Source: Phycisphaerales bacterium UBA7812 (GTDB lineage Bacteria > Planctomycetota > Phycisphaerae > Phycisphaerales > UBA1924). From it: a DNA stretch of 12,830 bases. This document shows, piece after piece, positions 1-7,069 of the stretch. The stretch is taken from assembly GCA_002480345.1 (NCBI GenBank), contig DLBY01000171.1:1-12830 (forward strand), read 5' to 3'. Under the pieces are notes generated by a model. The model saw nothing but the letters and a program-made list of their open reading frames with translations, had not been told where the DNA came from and ran no database searches. Every line of letters starts with the position of its first letter. Within the stretch, counting starts at the first letter, position 1. A program made the position numbers and the translations under genes.

Positions 1-1
1 G

Positions 2-1048
2 GAGGAGCCCACACTCGTCGGCGCGTTCTTCGATTTCGACCTCGACGGCGACCCCGACCTCTACGAGGGCAACGACAAGGGGTCCGGCTGCTTCGCGCGC
101 ACGAACTACCTCTACGAGAATGTCGGCGGGACCTTCGTCGACATCACCGAGCAGTCGGGCACCGAATCGTGCACCGACACGATGGGCATCGGCATCGCGG
201 ATTATGACCAGAACGGGTGGCCCGACCTCTATTGCACCCACACCGCCGCCGCGCCCGGCAACACGCTCATGATGAACCGGGGGGACGGCACCTTCGCGCT
301 CCGCGCCCCCGAGTACGGCGTGGACTCCCTCGCCCTCTCGTGGGGGTGCGCGTTCTTCGATCACGACAACGACGGGGACCTCGCGATCTATGTCAACAAT
401 ATCTTCGCGCCCGATCGCCTGTTCGACATCCAGGACGGCTGGCCCGCGGTCGACATCGCGCCGCAGATGGGCGTGCACAGCACGGGACGCGCGTACAACA
501 TCTCCCTCGCGGATATCGACCTGGACGGCGATCTCGACTACATCATCCAGCTCGTCCCGGGCGATGTGAAGCTCTACATCAACCACGAGGGCAGCAAGCG
601 CCACTGGATCGGGCTCGACATCACGGGCTATGCCCGCAACCACTACGCGATCGGCGCGATCGTTCGCGTCCGCACAGGCGAGACCTGGCAGACCGCGGAG
701 GTCCTCGCGGGCGGGAACAACTTCCGGAGCCAGAACGAGCTGACGCGCCACTTCGGGCTGGACGGCCGCTGCTCGGTCGACGAGATCGAGGTCCGCTGGC
801 CCGACGGGATCACCCGGACGCTGCGCGACTATCCCGCGGATGCGCGATACCCGATCTACCGCTTCCAGGCGCTGGGGGATGCCGACGGGGACGGGTTCAT
901 CGGCGCACGCGATCTGTCGGCCCTCGCGGGCTCGTTCGGGATCGTCCGAGCGGACACCGCGGTGTTCGATATGAACGGGGACGGGCGGATCGATCAGCGC
1001 GATTTCCGCCGCGCCGTGGAGCGGGCTTTCTCGCCCGTCGCACCCTGA
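2..1048 (+). CDS. FG-GAP/VCBS repeat protein with ASPIC/UnbV domain and C-terminal EF-hand (dockerin-like) pair; 5' end missing
   Basis: The reading frame is open from base 2 and ends at TGA 1046-1048, giving 348 visible residues; the N-terminus lies outside the window. Four Ca-binding FG-GAP-like blade motifs are visible: DFDLDGDPDLY at about residue 11, DYDQNGWPDLY at 67, DHDNDGDLAIY at 120 and DIDLDGDLDY at 171. Residues about 194-270 match the ASPIC/UnbV pattern: HWIGLDITG, then an AIGA stretch, FRSQNE, HFGL and the closing EVRWPDG. Two EF-hand loops follow, DADGDGFIGARD (about 283) and DMNGDGRIDQRD (about 323), spaced like a type I dockerin or planctomycete EF-hand tail. Such proteins are exported beta-propellers that bind calcium; the ligand or substrate is unknown. 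The third blade has Ala where the motif usually has Asp. No sorting tail follows the EF-hands, so anchoring may depend on them. Domain calls are firm; biological role is not known. Confidence 0.88.
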   Translation, partial: EEPTLVGAFFDFDLDGDPDLYEGNDKGSGCFARTNYLYENVGGTFVDITEQSGTESCTDTMGIGIADYDQNGWPDLYCTHTAAAPGNTLMMNRGDGTFALRAPEYGVDSLALSWGCAFFDHDNDGDLAIYVNNIFAPDRLFDIQDGWPAVDIAPQMGVHSTGRAYNISLADIDLDGDLDYIIQLVPGDVKLYINHEGSKRHWIGLDITGYARNHYAIGAIVRVRTGETWQTAEVLAGGNNFRSQNELTRHFGLDGRCSVDEIEVRWPDGITRTLRDYPADARYPIYRFQALGDADGDGFIGARDLSALAGSFGIVRADTAVFDMNGDGRIDQRDFRRAVERAFSPVAP

Positions 1049-1085
1049 CCGCGACGCGGGCGGGCGACTTCTCGGCGCGAGAAAA

Positions 1086-1091
1086 TAGAAT
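1086..1091 (+). promoter_or_regulatory. Candidate -10 element (TAGAAT) for the exported P-domain-like gene
   Basis: TAGAAT matches the sigma-70 -10 consensus at 5 of 6 positions and sits in the only AT-rich patch of the 70-bp gap after the UnbV gene. It predicts a start near 1098 and a leader of about 20 nt carrying the AGAGAGGAG ribosome binding site at about 1105-1113. No good -35 hexamer is visible 16-18 bp upstream, so this is a candidate only. Confidence 0.4.
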
Positions 1092-1118
1092 CAAGAGTCC
1101 GGGGAGAGAGGAGCGCGC

Positions 1119-1703
1119 ATGCCCACGCGCACCCGACCGCCGGTCTCGATCGGGGCCCTCGTCGCGCTCGCGTCGATCGGTCTCGCGACCGCCTCCCGCG
1201 CCCAGCAGGGGTGGGTCACCCACACGATCGAGAACGAATTGATTGTGGGGACACCCGATCAGCCCGTCGGCTACGCCTTCGACTGCCCGCTCGAGGTCTT
1301 CGAGTTCGGCCCTTCGGTCTGGATCGACGCGACGATCTACGAGCCGTCCCGCGCGAGCGAACTCAACATCGAACTCGAGCACGAATCGGGGTTCGTGCTC
1401 TCGTTCGACGGCTCGGACAGCAACCCCTACGACCTCGGACCCGCGGATGTCGATCTCGGATTCGCTGACGAGCCCGGCACCTGGCAGACCGGCATCACCG
1501 TCGATATCTTCGGGCAGCTCCCGAGCATCGAGGGGGCGTGGACCGTCTGGGTCTACGACGAACACGACAGCCTCGTAGGACCGGAGGGCACGCTGACGAT
1601 GACCGTCACATTCTGGGCCCCGGCCCCCGGCACCTCGGCGCTCCTTCTCGGAGCGATCGGCGCGAGCTGCCGAAGGCGGAGCGCAACAAAAGCCCCGGCC
1701 TGA
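1119..1703 (+). CDS. Small exported protein, P-domain-like beta fold, with PEP-CTERM-like sorting tail
   Basis: 194 residues. The ATG at 1119 follows a strong purine-rich ribosome binding site (AGAGAGGAG) with about 5 nt spacing. Residues 1-28 form a signal peptide: an Arg-rich start, a hydrophobic core about 9-24, and probable cleavage after ASRA (27/28). Residues about 33-166 alternate short beta strands. The pattern ELNIELEHESG, then a Phe-containing turn, later GAWTVWVYDEHD and a last GTLTMTVTF strand resembles the P/Homo B jelly roll seen at the end of secreted proteases; this is inference from pattern. Residues 167-188 form a PAPG motif, a hydrophobic helix (TSALLLGAIGAS) and CRRR, the three-part layout of PEP-CTERM signals processed by exosortase. 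No protease domain is attached, so the protein is probably a surface or matrix component rather than an enzyme. The stop codon lies inside the clpC terminator hairpin. Confidence 0.8.
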   Translation: MPTRTRPPVSIGALVALASIGLATASRAQQGWVTHTIENELIVGTPDQPVGYAFDCPLEVFEFGPSVWIDATIYEPSRASELNIELEHESGFVLSFDGSDSNPYDLGPADVDLGFADEPGTWQTGITVDIFGQLPSIEGAWTVWVYDEHDSLVGPEGTLTMTVTFWAPAPGTSALLLGAIGASCRRRSATKAPA

Positions 1704-1716
1704 GAAGGCCGGGGCT
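1688..1716 (-). terminator. Rho-independent terminator of clpC (minus strand)
   Basis: An 11-bp perfect stem (AGCCCCGGCCT 1691-1701 and its complement 1706-1716) with loop GAGA is followed, on the minus strand, by TTTT (1691-1688). It lies 28 bp past the clpC stop codon. On the plus strand the same stem has no U-run, so it should act mainly on clpC. The plus-strand TGA at 1701-1703 spans the stem and loop, so the converging genes share the element. Confidence 0.85.
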
Positions 1717-1743
1717 CGAGAGGTGTGAATCAGACACCCGTGG

Positions 1744-4278
1744 TCAGGTCGACCGCGTCGAGACCTCGGGCTCGGCGGTGTCGTCCTTGGGCTCTTCCTT
1801 GTGGCTCGCCTTGAACATCAGCTCGTCCTCGCCCTCGGCGTGGTCGACCAGGATGTGGTTCTTGCCGTGCAGGGCCCCGCTGAGGAGCTGCTCGCTGAGC
1901 GGATCCTCGATATAGGAGCCGATCGCACGGCGGAGGGGCCTGGCGCCGAAGTCGGGGTTGTACCCCTTGTCGATGAGGAAGTCCTTCGCGGCCTGTGTGA
2001 GCTCGGTCTTCAGACCCTGCTCGGCGATCCGCTTCGCGACCTTCGCGGTTTCGTACTCGACGATCTGCACAAGGTCGTCGCGCGTGAGCGGGCGGAAGAC
2101 GATCACATCGTCGAGTCGGTTGATGAACTCGGGTCGGAAGAACCGCTCGATCTCCTTCATCAGGATCGACTTGATGTTCTCGTGGCTCCGGTCCGTGTTG
2201 CTGGGCTGGAAGCCGAATCCGCCGCCGCCCTTGATCAGGTCCGCGCCGATGTTGCTGGTCATGATCATGATCGTGTTGCGGAAGTCGACATGCCGCCCGA
2301 ACGAGTCGGTGAGGCGTCCCTCCTCCATGATCTGGAGCAGCATGTTGAACACATCGGGGTGCGCCTTCTCGACCTCGTCGAGCAGGACGACCGCGTAGGG
2401 CCGCCGGCGGATCTGCTCGGTGAGCTGGCCGCCTTCCTCGTAGCCGACATAGCCAGGAGGCGCGCCGACCAGACGCGAGACGGTGTGCTTCTCCATGTAC
2501 TCGGACATGTCGAGGTGGATCAGCGCGTCGGCGTCCCCGAACATGAACTCCGCGAGGGCCTTGCTGAGCAGCGTCTTGCCGACGCCGGACGGGCCGACGA
2601 AGATGAACGAGCCCATCGGGCGGTTCGGGTCCTTGAGCCCGGCCCGCGCCCGGCGGATCGACTTGCTCACCGCCTTGATCGCGTCTTCCTGGCTGATCAC
2701 CTTCTTGTGCAGCTCCTTCTCGAGCTCGAGCAGGCGCGCAGCCTCCTCCTTCTCGAGACGCTGCAGCGGCACGCCCGTCATCTTCGCGACGACCTCCGCG
2801 ATGACCTCTTCATCGACCTCACCGTCGATCTCCTGCGAGCGCGCACGCCACTCGGTCTGGAGATCCTCCTTCTTCTGCTGGAGCTTGCTCGCCTCGTCGC
2901 GCAGCTCGGCGGCCTTCTCGTAATCTGCGTTCTTCACCGCCTCGTCCTTCGCGACGGTCAGACGCTCGATGTCCGCCTCGATCTCCGCGAGATTCGGCGG
3001 CTTGCTCATCGAACGGATCCGCACGCGGGCGCCCGCCTCGTCGATCACATCGATCGACTTGTCGGGCTGCACCCGACCGGTGATGTACCGACCCGAGAGC
3101 TCGACCGCGGCCTTGATCGCCTCGTCGGTGATCCGCACGCGGTGGTGCTCCTCGTACTTGTCGCGCACGCCCTTGATGATCTCGACCGTCTGCTCGTTGC
3201 TGGGCGGGTCGACCGGGATCGCCTGGAAGCGCCTCGCGAGGGCCGCGTCCTTCTCGATGTACTTGCGGTACTCGTCGAAGGTCGTCGCGCCGATGCACTG
3301 GATCTCGCCCCGCGCCAGCGCGGGCTTGAGCACATTGCTCGCGTCGATCGCGCCCTCGGCGCCGCCCGCCCCGACCAGCGTGTGCAGCTCGTCGATGAAC
3401 AGGATGACATTCTTCGCGCGGCGGACCTCGTTCATAACCGCCTTGATGCGCTCCTCGAACTGCCCGCGGTACTTCGTCCCCGCGACCATCATCGCCAGAT
3501 CGAGCACGACCAAGCGCTTGTCGAAGAGGATCTCGGGCACATCGTTGCTGATGATCCGCTGCGCGAGGCCCTCGATGATCGCGGTCTTGCCCACGCCCGC
3601 CTCGCCCAGCAGCACCGGGTTGTTCTTGGTGCGCCGGCACAGGACCTGCGTGACACGCTCGATCTCGTTGGTGCGCCCGATGACGGGGTCGAGCCCGCCC
3701 TCGCGGGCCAGCTCGGTCAGGTCGCGGCCGAACGAATCGAGCGCCGGGGTCTTGCTCTTGCCCTTCGCCTTGCTCGAGGGGCCGCTGTCGCCGCCTCCCG
3801 CGAGCGCGGATTCGCCCTCGCCGTCGCCGTCGCTCTCGCCCCCGGCGCCGAGCAGGTTGAGCACCTCTTCGCGCACCTCGTCGAGCTTGAGGCCCAGATT
3901 CATGAGGACCTGAGCCGCGACGCCGTCGTGCTCGCGCAGCAGACCCAGCAGCAGGTGCTCGGTGCCCACATAGTTATGGTTCAGGCTGCGCGCCTCCTCG
4001 ATGGCGCACTCGATCACCTTCTTGGCACGAGGCGTCTGGGGCAGCTTGCCCATCATCACGACCTCGGGGCCCGCCTTCACGAGCTTCTCGACCTCGAGGC
4101 GGACCTTGCGGAGGTCCACATCCAGGTTCTTGAGCACATTCGCCCCGACCCCGGAGCCTTCCTTCACGAGCCCGAGCAGGATGTGCTCGGTCCCGATGTA
4201 CTCGTGATTGAATCGCTGGGCTTCCTGGTTCGCCAGCGCCATAACTTTGCGGGCACGATCTGTAAACCGCTCGAACAT
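1744..4278 (-). CDS. clpC: ClpC-type AAA+ unfoldase, ATPase subunit of the Clp protease
   Basis: 844 residues, typical for ClpC. It unfolds substrates with ATP and feeds them to ClpP in the cytoplasm. The start at ATG 4278 begins MFERFTDRARKV, the classic ClpC start, behind GGGGGAG with 7 nt spacing; the longer open frame upstream has no Clp similarity. Two Clp_N repeats occupy about 1-145 (IGTEHILLGL and VGTEHLLLGL), followed by an acidic Gly/Ser linker about 145-180. AAA-1 has Walker A GEAGVGKT (225-232) and Walker B VILFIDE (291-297). The middle domain contains a UVR motif, DYEKAAELRDE (452-462). AAA-2 has Walker A GPSGVGKT (562-569), Walker B with DEVEKAH (634-640) and sensor-2 GARPLRR (778-784). 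The presumed ClpP-docking loop reads GGGGFGFQ (684-691) rather than the usual VGF. No ctsR, mcsA or mcsB lies nearby, so control must differ from that in Firmicutes. The transcript ends at the hairpin at 1691-1716. Confidence 0.97.
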   Translation of the reverse strand: MFERFTDRARKVMALANQEAQRFNHEYIGTEHILLGLVKEGSGVGANVLKNLDVDLRKVRLEVEKLVKAGPEVVMMGKLPQTPRAKKVIECAIEEARSLNHNYVGTEHLLLGLLREHDGVAAQVLMNLGLKLDEVREEVLNLLGAGGESDGDGEGESALAGGGDSGPSSKAKGKSKTPALDSFGRDLTELAREGGLDPVIGRTNEIERVTQVLCRRTKNNPVLLGEAGVGKTAIIEGLAQRIISNDVPEILFDKRLVVLDLAMMVAGTKYRGQFEERIKAVMNEVRRAKNVILFIDELHTLVGAGGAEGAIDASNVLKPALARGEIQCIGATTFDEYRKYIEKDAALARRFQAIPVDPPSNEQTVEIIKGVRDKYEEHHRVRITDEAIKAAVELSGRYITGRVQPDKSIDVIDEAGARVRIRSMSKPPNLAEIEADIERLTVAKDEAVKNADYEKAAELRDEASKLQQKKEDLQTEWRARSQEIDGEVDEEVIAEVVAKMTGVPLQRLEKEEAARLLELEKELHKKVISQEDAIKAVSKSIRRARAGLKDPNRPMGSFIFVGPSGVGKTLLSKALAEFMFGDADALIHLDMSEYMEKHTVSRLVGAPPGYVGYEEGGQLTEQIRRRPYAVVLLDEVEKAHPDVFNMLLQIMEEGRLTDSFGRHVDFRNTIMIMTSNIGADLIKGGGGFGFQPSNTDRSHENIKSILMKEIERFFRPEFINRLDDVIVFRPLTRDDLVQIVEYETAKVAKRIAEQGLKTELTQAAKDFLIDKGYNPDFGARPLRRAIGSYIEDPLSEQLLSGALHGKNHILVDHAEGEDELMFKASHKEEPKDDTAEPEVSTRST

Positions 4279-4324
4279 GTCGGACTCCCCCGCGCCACGC
4301 CCCGAAGGACGCACGCGTTCTGAA

Positions 4325-4344
4325 CCACCACCCTGATGTGGTGG
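4325..4344 (-). promoter_or_regulatory. Hairpin in clpC leader (CCACCAC / GTGGTGG)
   Basis: A perfect 7-bp stem with a 6-nt loop (CCTGAT on the plus strand) lies 47-66 nt upstream of the clpC ATG. It has no T-run, so it is unlikely to be a simple terminator. A related hairpin at 4683-4706 shares AACCACC and TGTGGTGG. Possible roles are an operator for a dimeric regulator or an RNA structure affecting clpC translation. Confidence 0.4.
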
Positions 4345-4356
4345 AAATCGGATCAC

Positions 4357-4372
4357 CGGTGCGTCAGCACCG
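4357..4372 (-). promoter_or_regulatory. Second small hairpin in clpC leader
   Basis: CGGTGC and GCACCG form a 6-bp stem around a GTCA tetraloop, 79-94 nt upstream of the clpC start and only 12 bp beyond the first leader hairpin. Together they could form a tandem stem-loop leader. The stem is short and may be chance. Confidence 0.3.
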
Positions 4373-4515
4373 ATCTCCATTCGGCCGACCCGGCCCCTCG
4401 CCTTCCGTTTCGCACGATCGGGCCCATTGGACGACCCCAACACACGAACCCGGCGCGAACCGGTCACCAACCGCCGGCGAATCCGTCCGGACCCCGTCGG
4501 TTTCCCCACTATCGG

Positions 4516-4533
4516 TTGCACCCGGCGTGCCAA
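4516..4533 (-). promoter_or_regulatory. Candidate sigma-54 (RpoN) promoter upstream of clpC
   Basis: On the minus strand the sequence reads TTGGCACGccggGTGCAA. The -24 GG and the -12 GC are separated by exactly 10 nt, and all but one base of the TTGGCACG-N4-TTGCA consensus agree. Transcription would start near 4506, giving a clpC leader of about 230 nt that includes both hairpins. No upstream activator site was identified. The site is also partly palindromic, so an operator is an alternative. Confidence 0.4.
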
Positions 4534-4682
4534 ACGGCCCGATCCCACAAATCACGCCCAGACGACCACCATTCCCGCTCTCTCCCGATCGGGCACGACT
4601 TTCTTGGTCGTCCATGCCCCCGGCACCCCTTCCGACCGCCGCGTTCCCTGCCGATCTGGCACGCGTACGCAGATTCGGACGA

Positions 4683-4706
4683 CTAACCACCTGTTGTGGT
4701 GGTTGG
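4683..4706 (-). terminator. Hairpin across the stop codon of the lipoprotein gene; possible weak terminator
   Basis: AACCACC (4685-4691) pairs with GGTGGTT (4698-4704) around a TGTTGT loop, extended by a G-T wobble and a C-G pair to 9 bp. It includes the TAG stop codon at 4685-4683. No T-run follows on the minus strand, so intrinsic termination would be weak; mRNA 3' end protection or protein binding are alternatives. Confidence 0.35.
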
Positions 4707-5900
4707 CTCGGTGAGTTCGGGATCGGCCACGACTCGGATCGGCACCAGGCGTTCATCGACGCTCCGATCGGCGAGGTCACGCAGGATCACTTTCAAACGG
4801 TACGCGCCGACCGTCAGACGACGCGGCAGTTCGACCTGATCGATCACGAAGAAGTCGCGGACCTTCGCCTTCGAGCGGTACACCGTGACCTCCTCGGGGC
4901 GGCGCCACGCCAGCAGACCGTCCGCTTCGTGGTAGAGCTGGAGTTCCATGCTCAGGCGGACCTCCCACTCGTCATCGCCCGTTGAAACCGAGGGCGGGCG
5001 ATACCCCGACCCCTCGCTGCGCGTCCGGTCTCGTGCGCTCACGGTGCGCCGGTCGAAGTGCTCGACCTCCGTGTAGATGATCATCCGCATCGGGGAACCC
5101 GCGACGAACGAGGTGGTCGGCAGTTCGGTGTAGCGCCCGAACCCCTCGACCCGGCTACAGAGCCGCAACGCGCCGATCCGCACCGGGCGCGCCTCGTCGA
5201 GCCGTTCCGCCTGCGCGACGAGCGCGTCGATGAGCCGCTGCGGGTCCCCGTCGGCGCTCACGCCCGCGGCCCCGACGATCTCCGCGACCGCTTCCGCGAC
5301 CGCCCGCTGCTCGGCGGGCAGTCGGGCGATCACGCCCGAGAGCCTCGCCGACGCGTCGTCTTCCCCCGCGAGCAGGCCCGCGAGGCGGATCGCGAGCACA
5401 TACGGATCATCCGCCGACTCGCGGAGCACCGCCTCCAGTTCCGACGCGAGCGCCCGGGCGCGCTCCTCGGGTGTGGGCTCGGGCTGCTCAGGCTCGGGAA
5501 GTTCCGCGTCCTCGCCGGGGGCGGCTTCATCCGCGACCGGGGTCTCCGTGGGTGCTTCGGGGGCGGGATCGGGCGTTGCCGGGGACTCTGCGGCTGACGC
5601 GTCCGTGCTGTCCGTTCCCATCGTGTCGAAGAGTTCGGTGTACGCGCGCATCGCCGCGGCGATCCGCGCCTCGTTGTCCTGTGTTTCCAGGTTCATCTCG
5701 TCGATCGGATCGATCTCGGCGCCCTGCTCCGCCGCGAGGTGCGACAGGCCGTTGTTCACCTCGTCGGCCGCCGAGCGATCCGGGCTCGTTGCGCAGCCAC
5801 TCGCGGCGAGGAGCACCGCGATGCCCGACGCTCCTGCGCCGACGCGTCGCGCGCCACCCTGTTTGCGGGCCTCCCGCCCGCGCGTGTTCCGTCGCTTCAC
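4683..5900 (-). CDS. Large predicted lipoprotein of unknown function
   Basis: 405 residues. I chose GTG 5900 because AGGAGGT stands 5 nt upstream and because translation then begins with a Lys/Arg-rich segment and a lipoprotein signal peptide; a much longer upstream open frame is the shadow of holA. The hydrophobic core (about 25-34) ends in AASGC, with Cys36 as the probable lipidation site. Residues about 45-95 are helical, 102-146 are a Pro/Glu/Ala-rich linker, 147-238 are Ala-rich helices, and 239-392 are a beta-rich domain with VEGFGRYTEL, FVAGSPMRMIIYTEVEHF and the paired strands of ELQLYHEADG and RLKVILRD. I do not recognise a named family. The layout is a tether, a flexible spacer and a folded periplasmic domain. 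It lies 131 bp after holA on the same strand and could share its transcript, but no functional link is evident. Confidence 0.82.
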   Translation of the reverse strand: MKRRNTRGREARKQGGARRVGAGASGIAVLLAASGCATSPDRSAADEVNNGLSHLAAEQGAEIDPIDEMNLETQDNEARIAAAMRAYTELFDTMGTDSTDASAAESPATPDPAPEAPTETPVADEAAPGEDAELPEPEQPEPTPEERARALASELEAVLRESADDPYVLAIRLAGLLAGEDDASARLSGVIARLPAEQRAVAEAVAEIVGAAGVSADGDPQRLIDALVAQAERLDEARPVRIGALRLCSRVEGFGRYTELPTTSFVAGSPMRMIIYTEVEHFDRRTVSARDRTRSEGSGYRPPSVSTGDDEWEVRLSMELQLYHEADGLLAWRRPEEVTVYRSKAKVRDFFVIDQVELPRRLTVGAYRLKVILRDLADRSVDERLVPIRVVADPELTEPTTTTGG

Positions 5901-5911
5901 GAGGACCTCCT
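5892..5911 (-). promoter_or_regulatory. Strong ribosome binding site that decides a GTG start
   Basis: On the minus strand AGGAGGT is followed by CCTC and then GTG (5900-5898). This is the strongest Shine-Dalgarno match in the window. It fixes the lipoprotein start at a GTG codon although the frame is open for more than 900 bp further upstream. Confidence 0.75.
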
Positions 5912-6031
5912 GTCCGTCGATCACGCCCGCGCCGGCGCACCCACCCGATCCGGGCTGATGAGCCGCGCACCGATCGCGACGCGATACAGGTCTATCGGTC
6001 GATCGGGTCGTCTCGCTTGGATTCCGGGCAC

Positions 6032-7063
6032 TCAGCGGCGGCGGGCCTGCCCGCCCAGCGTGGCGCTGAATCGGACCGCGAGCGCTTCGAGGTCGATCGA
6101 GGGGATGCCCCCCCCGCTCTTGCCCTTCGCGTCGGTGTCCAGCGCGTCGCGGAGGAGTGCCCGCATCGCGACGGGGTCCGCCTGCCGCGCCGCGTCGGCG
6201 ATCGGGTACAGGCGGTCTCCCCAGAGCTTGCGCGATTTGCCGACGCTCCCGGGGTTGGCGCCCTTCGCGGCGGCGAGCGCGTGGAGGTTCGCCGCGAGTT
6301 GGGCGCAGGCCATCGCGACGGGCACATGCGCGTCCCGCGGCGCGCTGTCCAGGATGCGACGCAGCGACGCGATCGCGTGCGGCGCGTTCCCGCTGAGCAT
6401 GGGCTGCTGCACCGCCCAGGGCTCGATCTCGCGCGACCCGGCGGACATCTCCGCGACCAGCGCCGGGGTGACCGTCCCCCCCGTCCCCGCGGCGACCGCG
6501 AGCTTCGCGACCTCCGCCGAGAGGCGGCCCAGGTCGGGCCCGAACCGGTCGATGAGCATCCACGCGGCCTTCTCGTCGAGCTCGCACTCGTGCCGCTTCC
6601 GCGCGCGCAGGCGGCACCACTTCATCGCCTGCTCGGGGTTCACCTCGTCGCAGGGGACGATCGCGCCGACCTCGGCGATCATCTTGTCGAGCTTGCCGGG
6701 GCGCCAGGTGTCGGCACGAAGCACGAGCGTCGCCTCGTCGTTGGGCGCCTGCACATACCGCTCGACCAGCGTGCGGTTGGCGTCCTTCACGAACGACTCG
6801 GCGTTGTCGACGATGACGAGCTTGTGCCCGCTCATCAGCCCGAACGAGCGGCACTCGTCGAGGATGTCCGCCGCCTCGTCCTTCTCCCCGTCGAACAGGA
6901 AGGTGTCGACCCCCCCCACCGCGTCGGCGAGCTTCTCCTTGAAGCCCGTCGTGTGCTGGGCACGCAGGAACGCCTCCTTGCCCCTGAGCAGCACGACCCG
7001 GCAGTCCGGGCCCAGCGGCTTCCCCGCGGGTCCTTTCTTGGAACTGGACGAACGCTTCGCCAT
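6032..7063 (-). CDS. holA: DNA polymerase III subunit delta (clamp-loader wrench)
   Basis: 343 residues, the usual length for HolA. The protein opens the beta sliding clamp as part of the clamp loader. The N-terminal Lys/Ser/Gly-rich tail (1-20) leads into CRVVLLRGKEAFL (21-33), the family's start with a degenerate P-loop position. Then come LFDGE (56-60), the SGHKLVIVDNAESF strand-turn (78-91), and TLVLRAD and PGKLDKMIAEVGAIVPCDE (112-140), which is the RecD/HolA-like core. The C-terminal helical domain follows, with LIDRFGPDLGRLSAEVAKL (170-188) matching the conserved G-x-DL-x-x-L-x-x-E-x-x-KL signature. The helical collar runs to 343. ATG 7063 is chosen because the frame upstream has no similarity to HolA. 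No Shine-Dalgarno is visible; a -10-like TACGCT ends 6 nt before the ATG, suggesting a leaderless mRNA. It is divergent from the FHA-kinase gene. Confidence 0.9.
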   Translation of the reverse strand: MAKRSSSSKKGPAGKPLGPDCRVVLLRGKEAFLRAQHTTGFKEKLADAVGGVDTFLFDGEKDEAADILDECRSFGLMSGHKLVIVDNAESFVKDANRTLVERYVQAPNDEATLVLRADTWRPGKLDKMIAEVGAIVPCDEVNPEQAMKWCRLRARKRHECELDEKAAWMLIDRFGPDLGRLSAEVAKLAVAAGTGGTVTPALVAEMSAGSREIEPWAVQQPMLSGNAPHAIASLRRILDSAPRDAHVPVAMACAQLAANLHALAAAKGANPGSVGKSRKLWGDRLYPIADAARQADPVAMRALLRDALDTDAKGKSGGGIPSIDLEALAVRFSATLGGQARRR

Positions 7064-7069
7064 CGGCAC

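Larger units (their letters stand above)
4279..4682. other. Non-coding gap upstream of clpC, rich in inverted repeats
   Basis: This 404-bp interval lies between the clpC start and the stop of the next minus-strand gene. Frames across it have no signal peptide, domain or plausible ribosome binding site, so I call it non-coding. It holds two hairpins close to clpC (4325-4344 and 4357-4372), a near-consensus sigma-54 site (4516-4533), a perfect palindrome CCCGATCGGG (4584-4593) inside an 8-bp inverted repeat (GACGACCA 4561-4568 with 4605-4612), and a 9-bp inverted repeat GATCGGGCC (4416-4424) with GGCCCGATC (4536-4544). No CIRCE or CtsR-type operator is visible. In GC-rich DNA some of these pairings will be chance. 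Confidence 0.6.

Noticed and set aside
1801..4323. 840-codon open frame on the plus strand opposite clpC
   Set aside because: It is the complement of a clear ClpC. The product is a Leu/Arg/Asp-rich string with no domain or ribosome binding site; long antisense frames are expected in GC-rich genes.
4279..4548. N-terminal extension of the clpC frame
   Set aside because: ClpC similarity begins exactly at MFERFTDRA, which has its own GGGGGAG site. The upstream 90 codons are Arg/Gly-rich and cross leader hairpins.
4279..4682. CIRCE (HrcA) or CtsR operator upstream of clpC
   Set aside because: Neither the TTAGCACTC-N9-GAGTGCTAA pattern nor a tandem GGTCAAA heptad is present on either strand.
4336..4714. 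Several short plus-strand frames in the gap upstream of clpC
   Set aside because: No ribosome binding site, low-complexity Pro/Arg/Ser products, and they overlap regulatory-looking inverted repeats.
5901..6854. Upstream extension of the lipoprotein frame across holA
   Set aside because: Arg/Gly-rich shadow of holA. The strong AGGAGGT-GTG start and signal peptide at 5900 define the gene.
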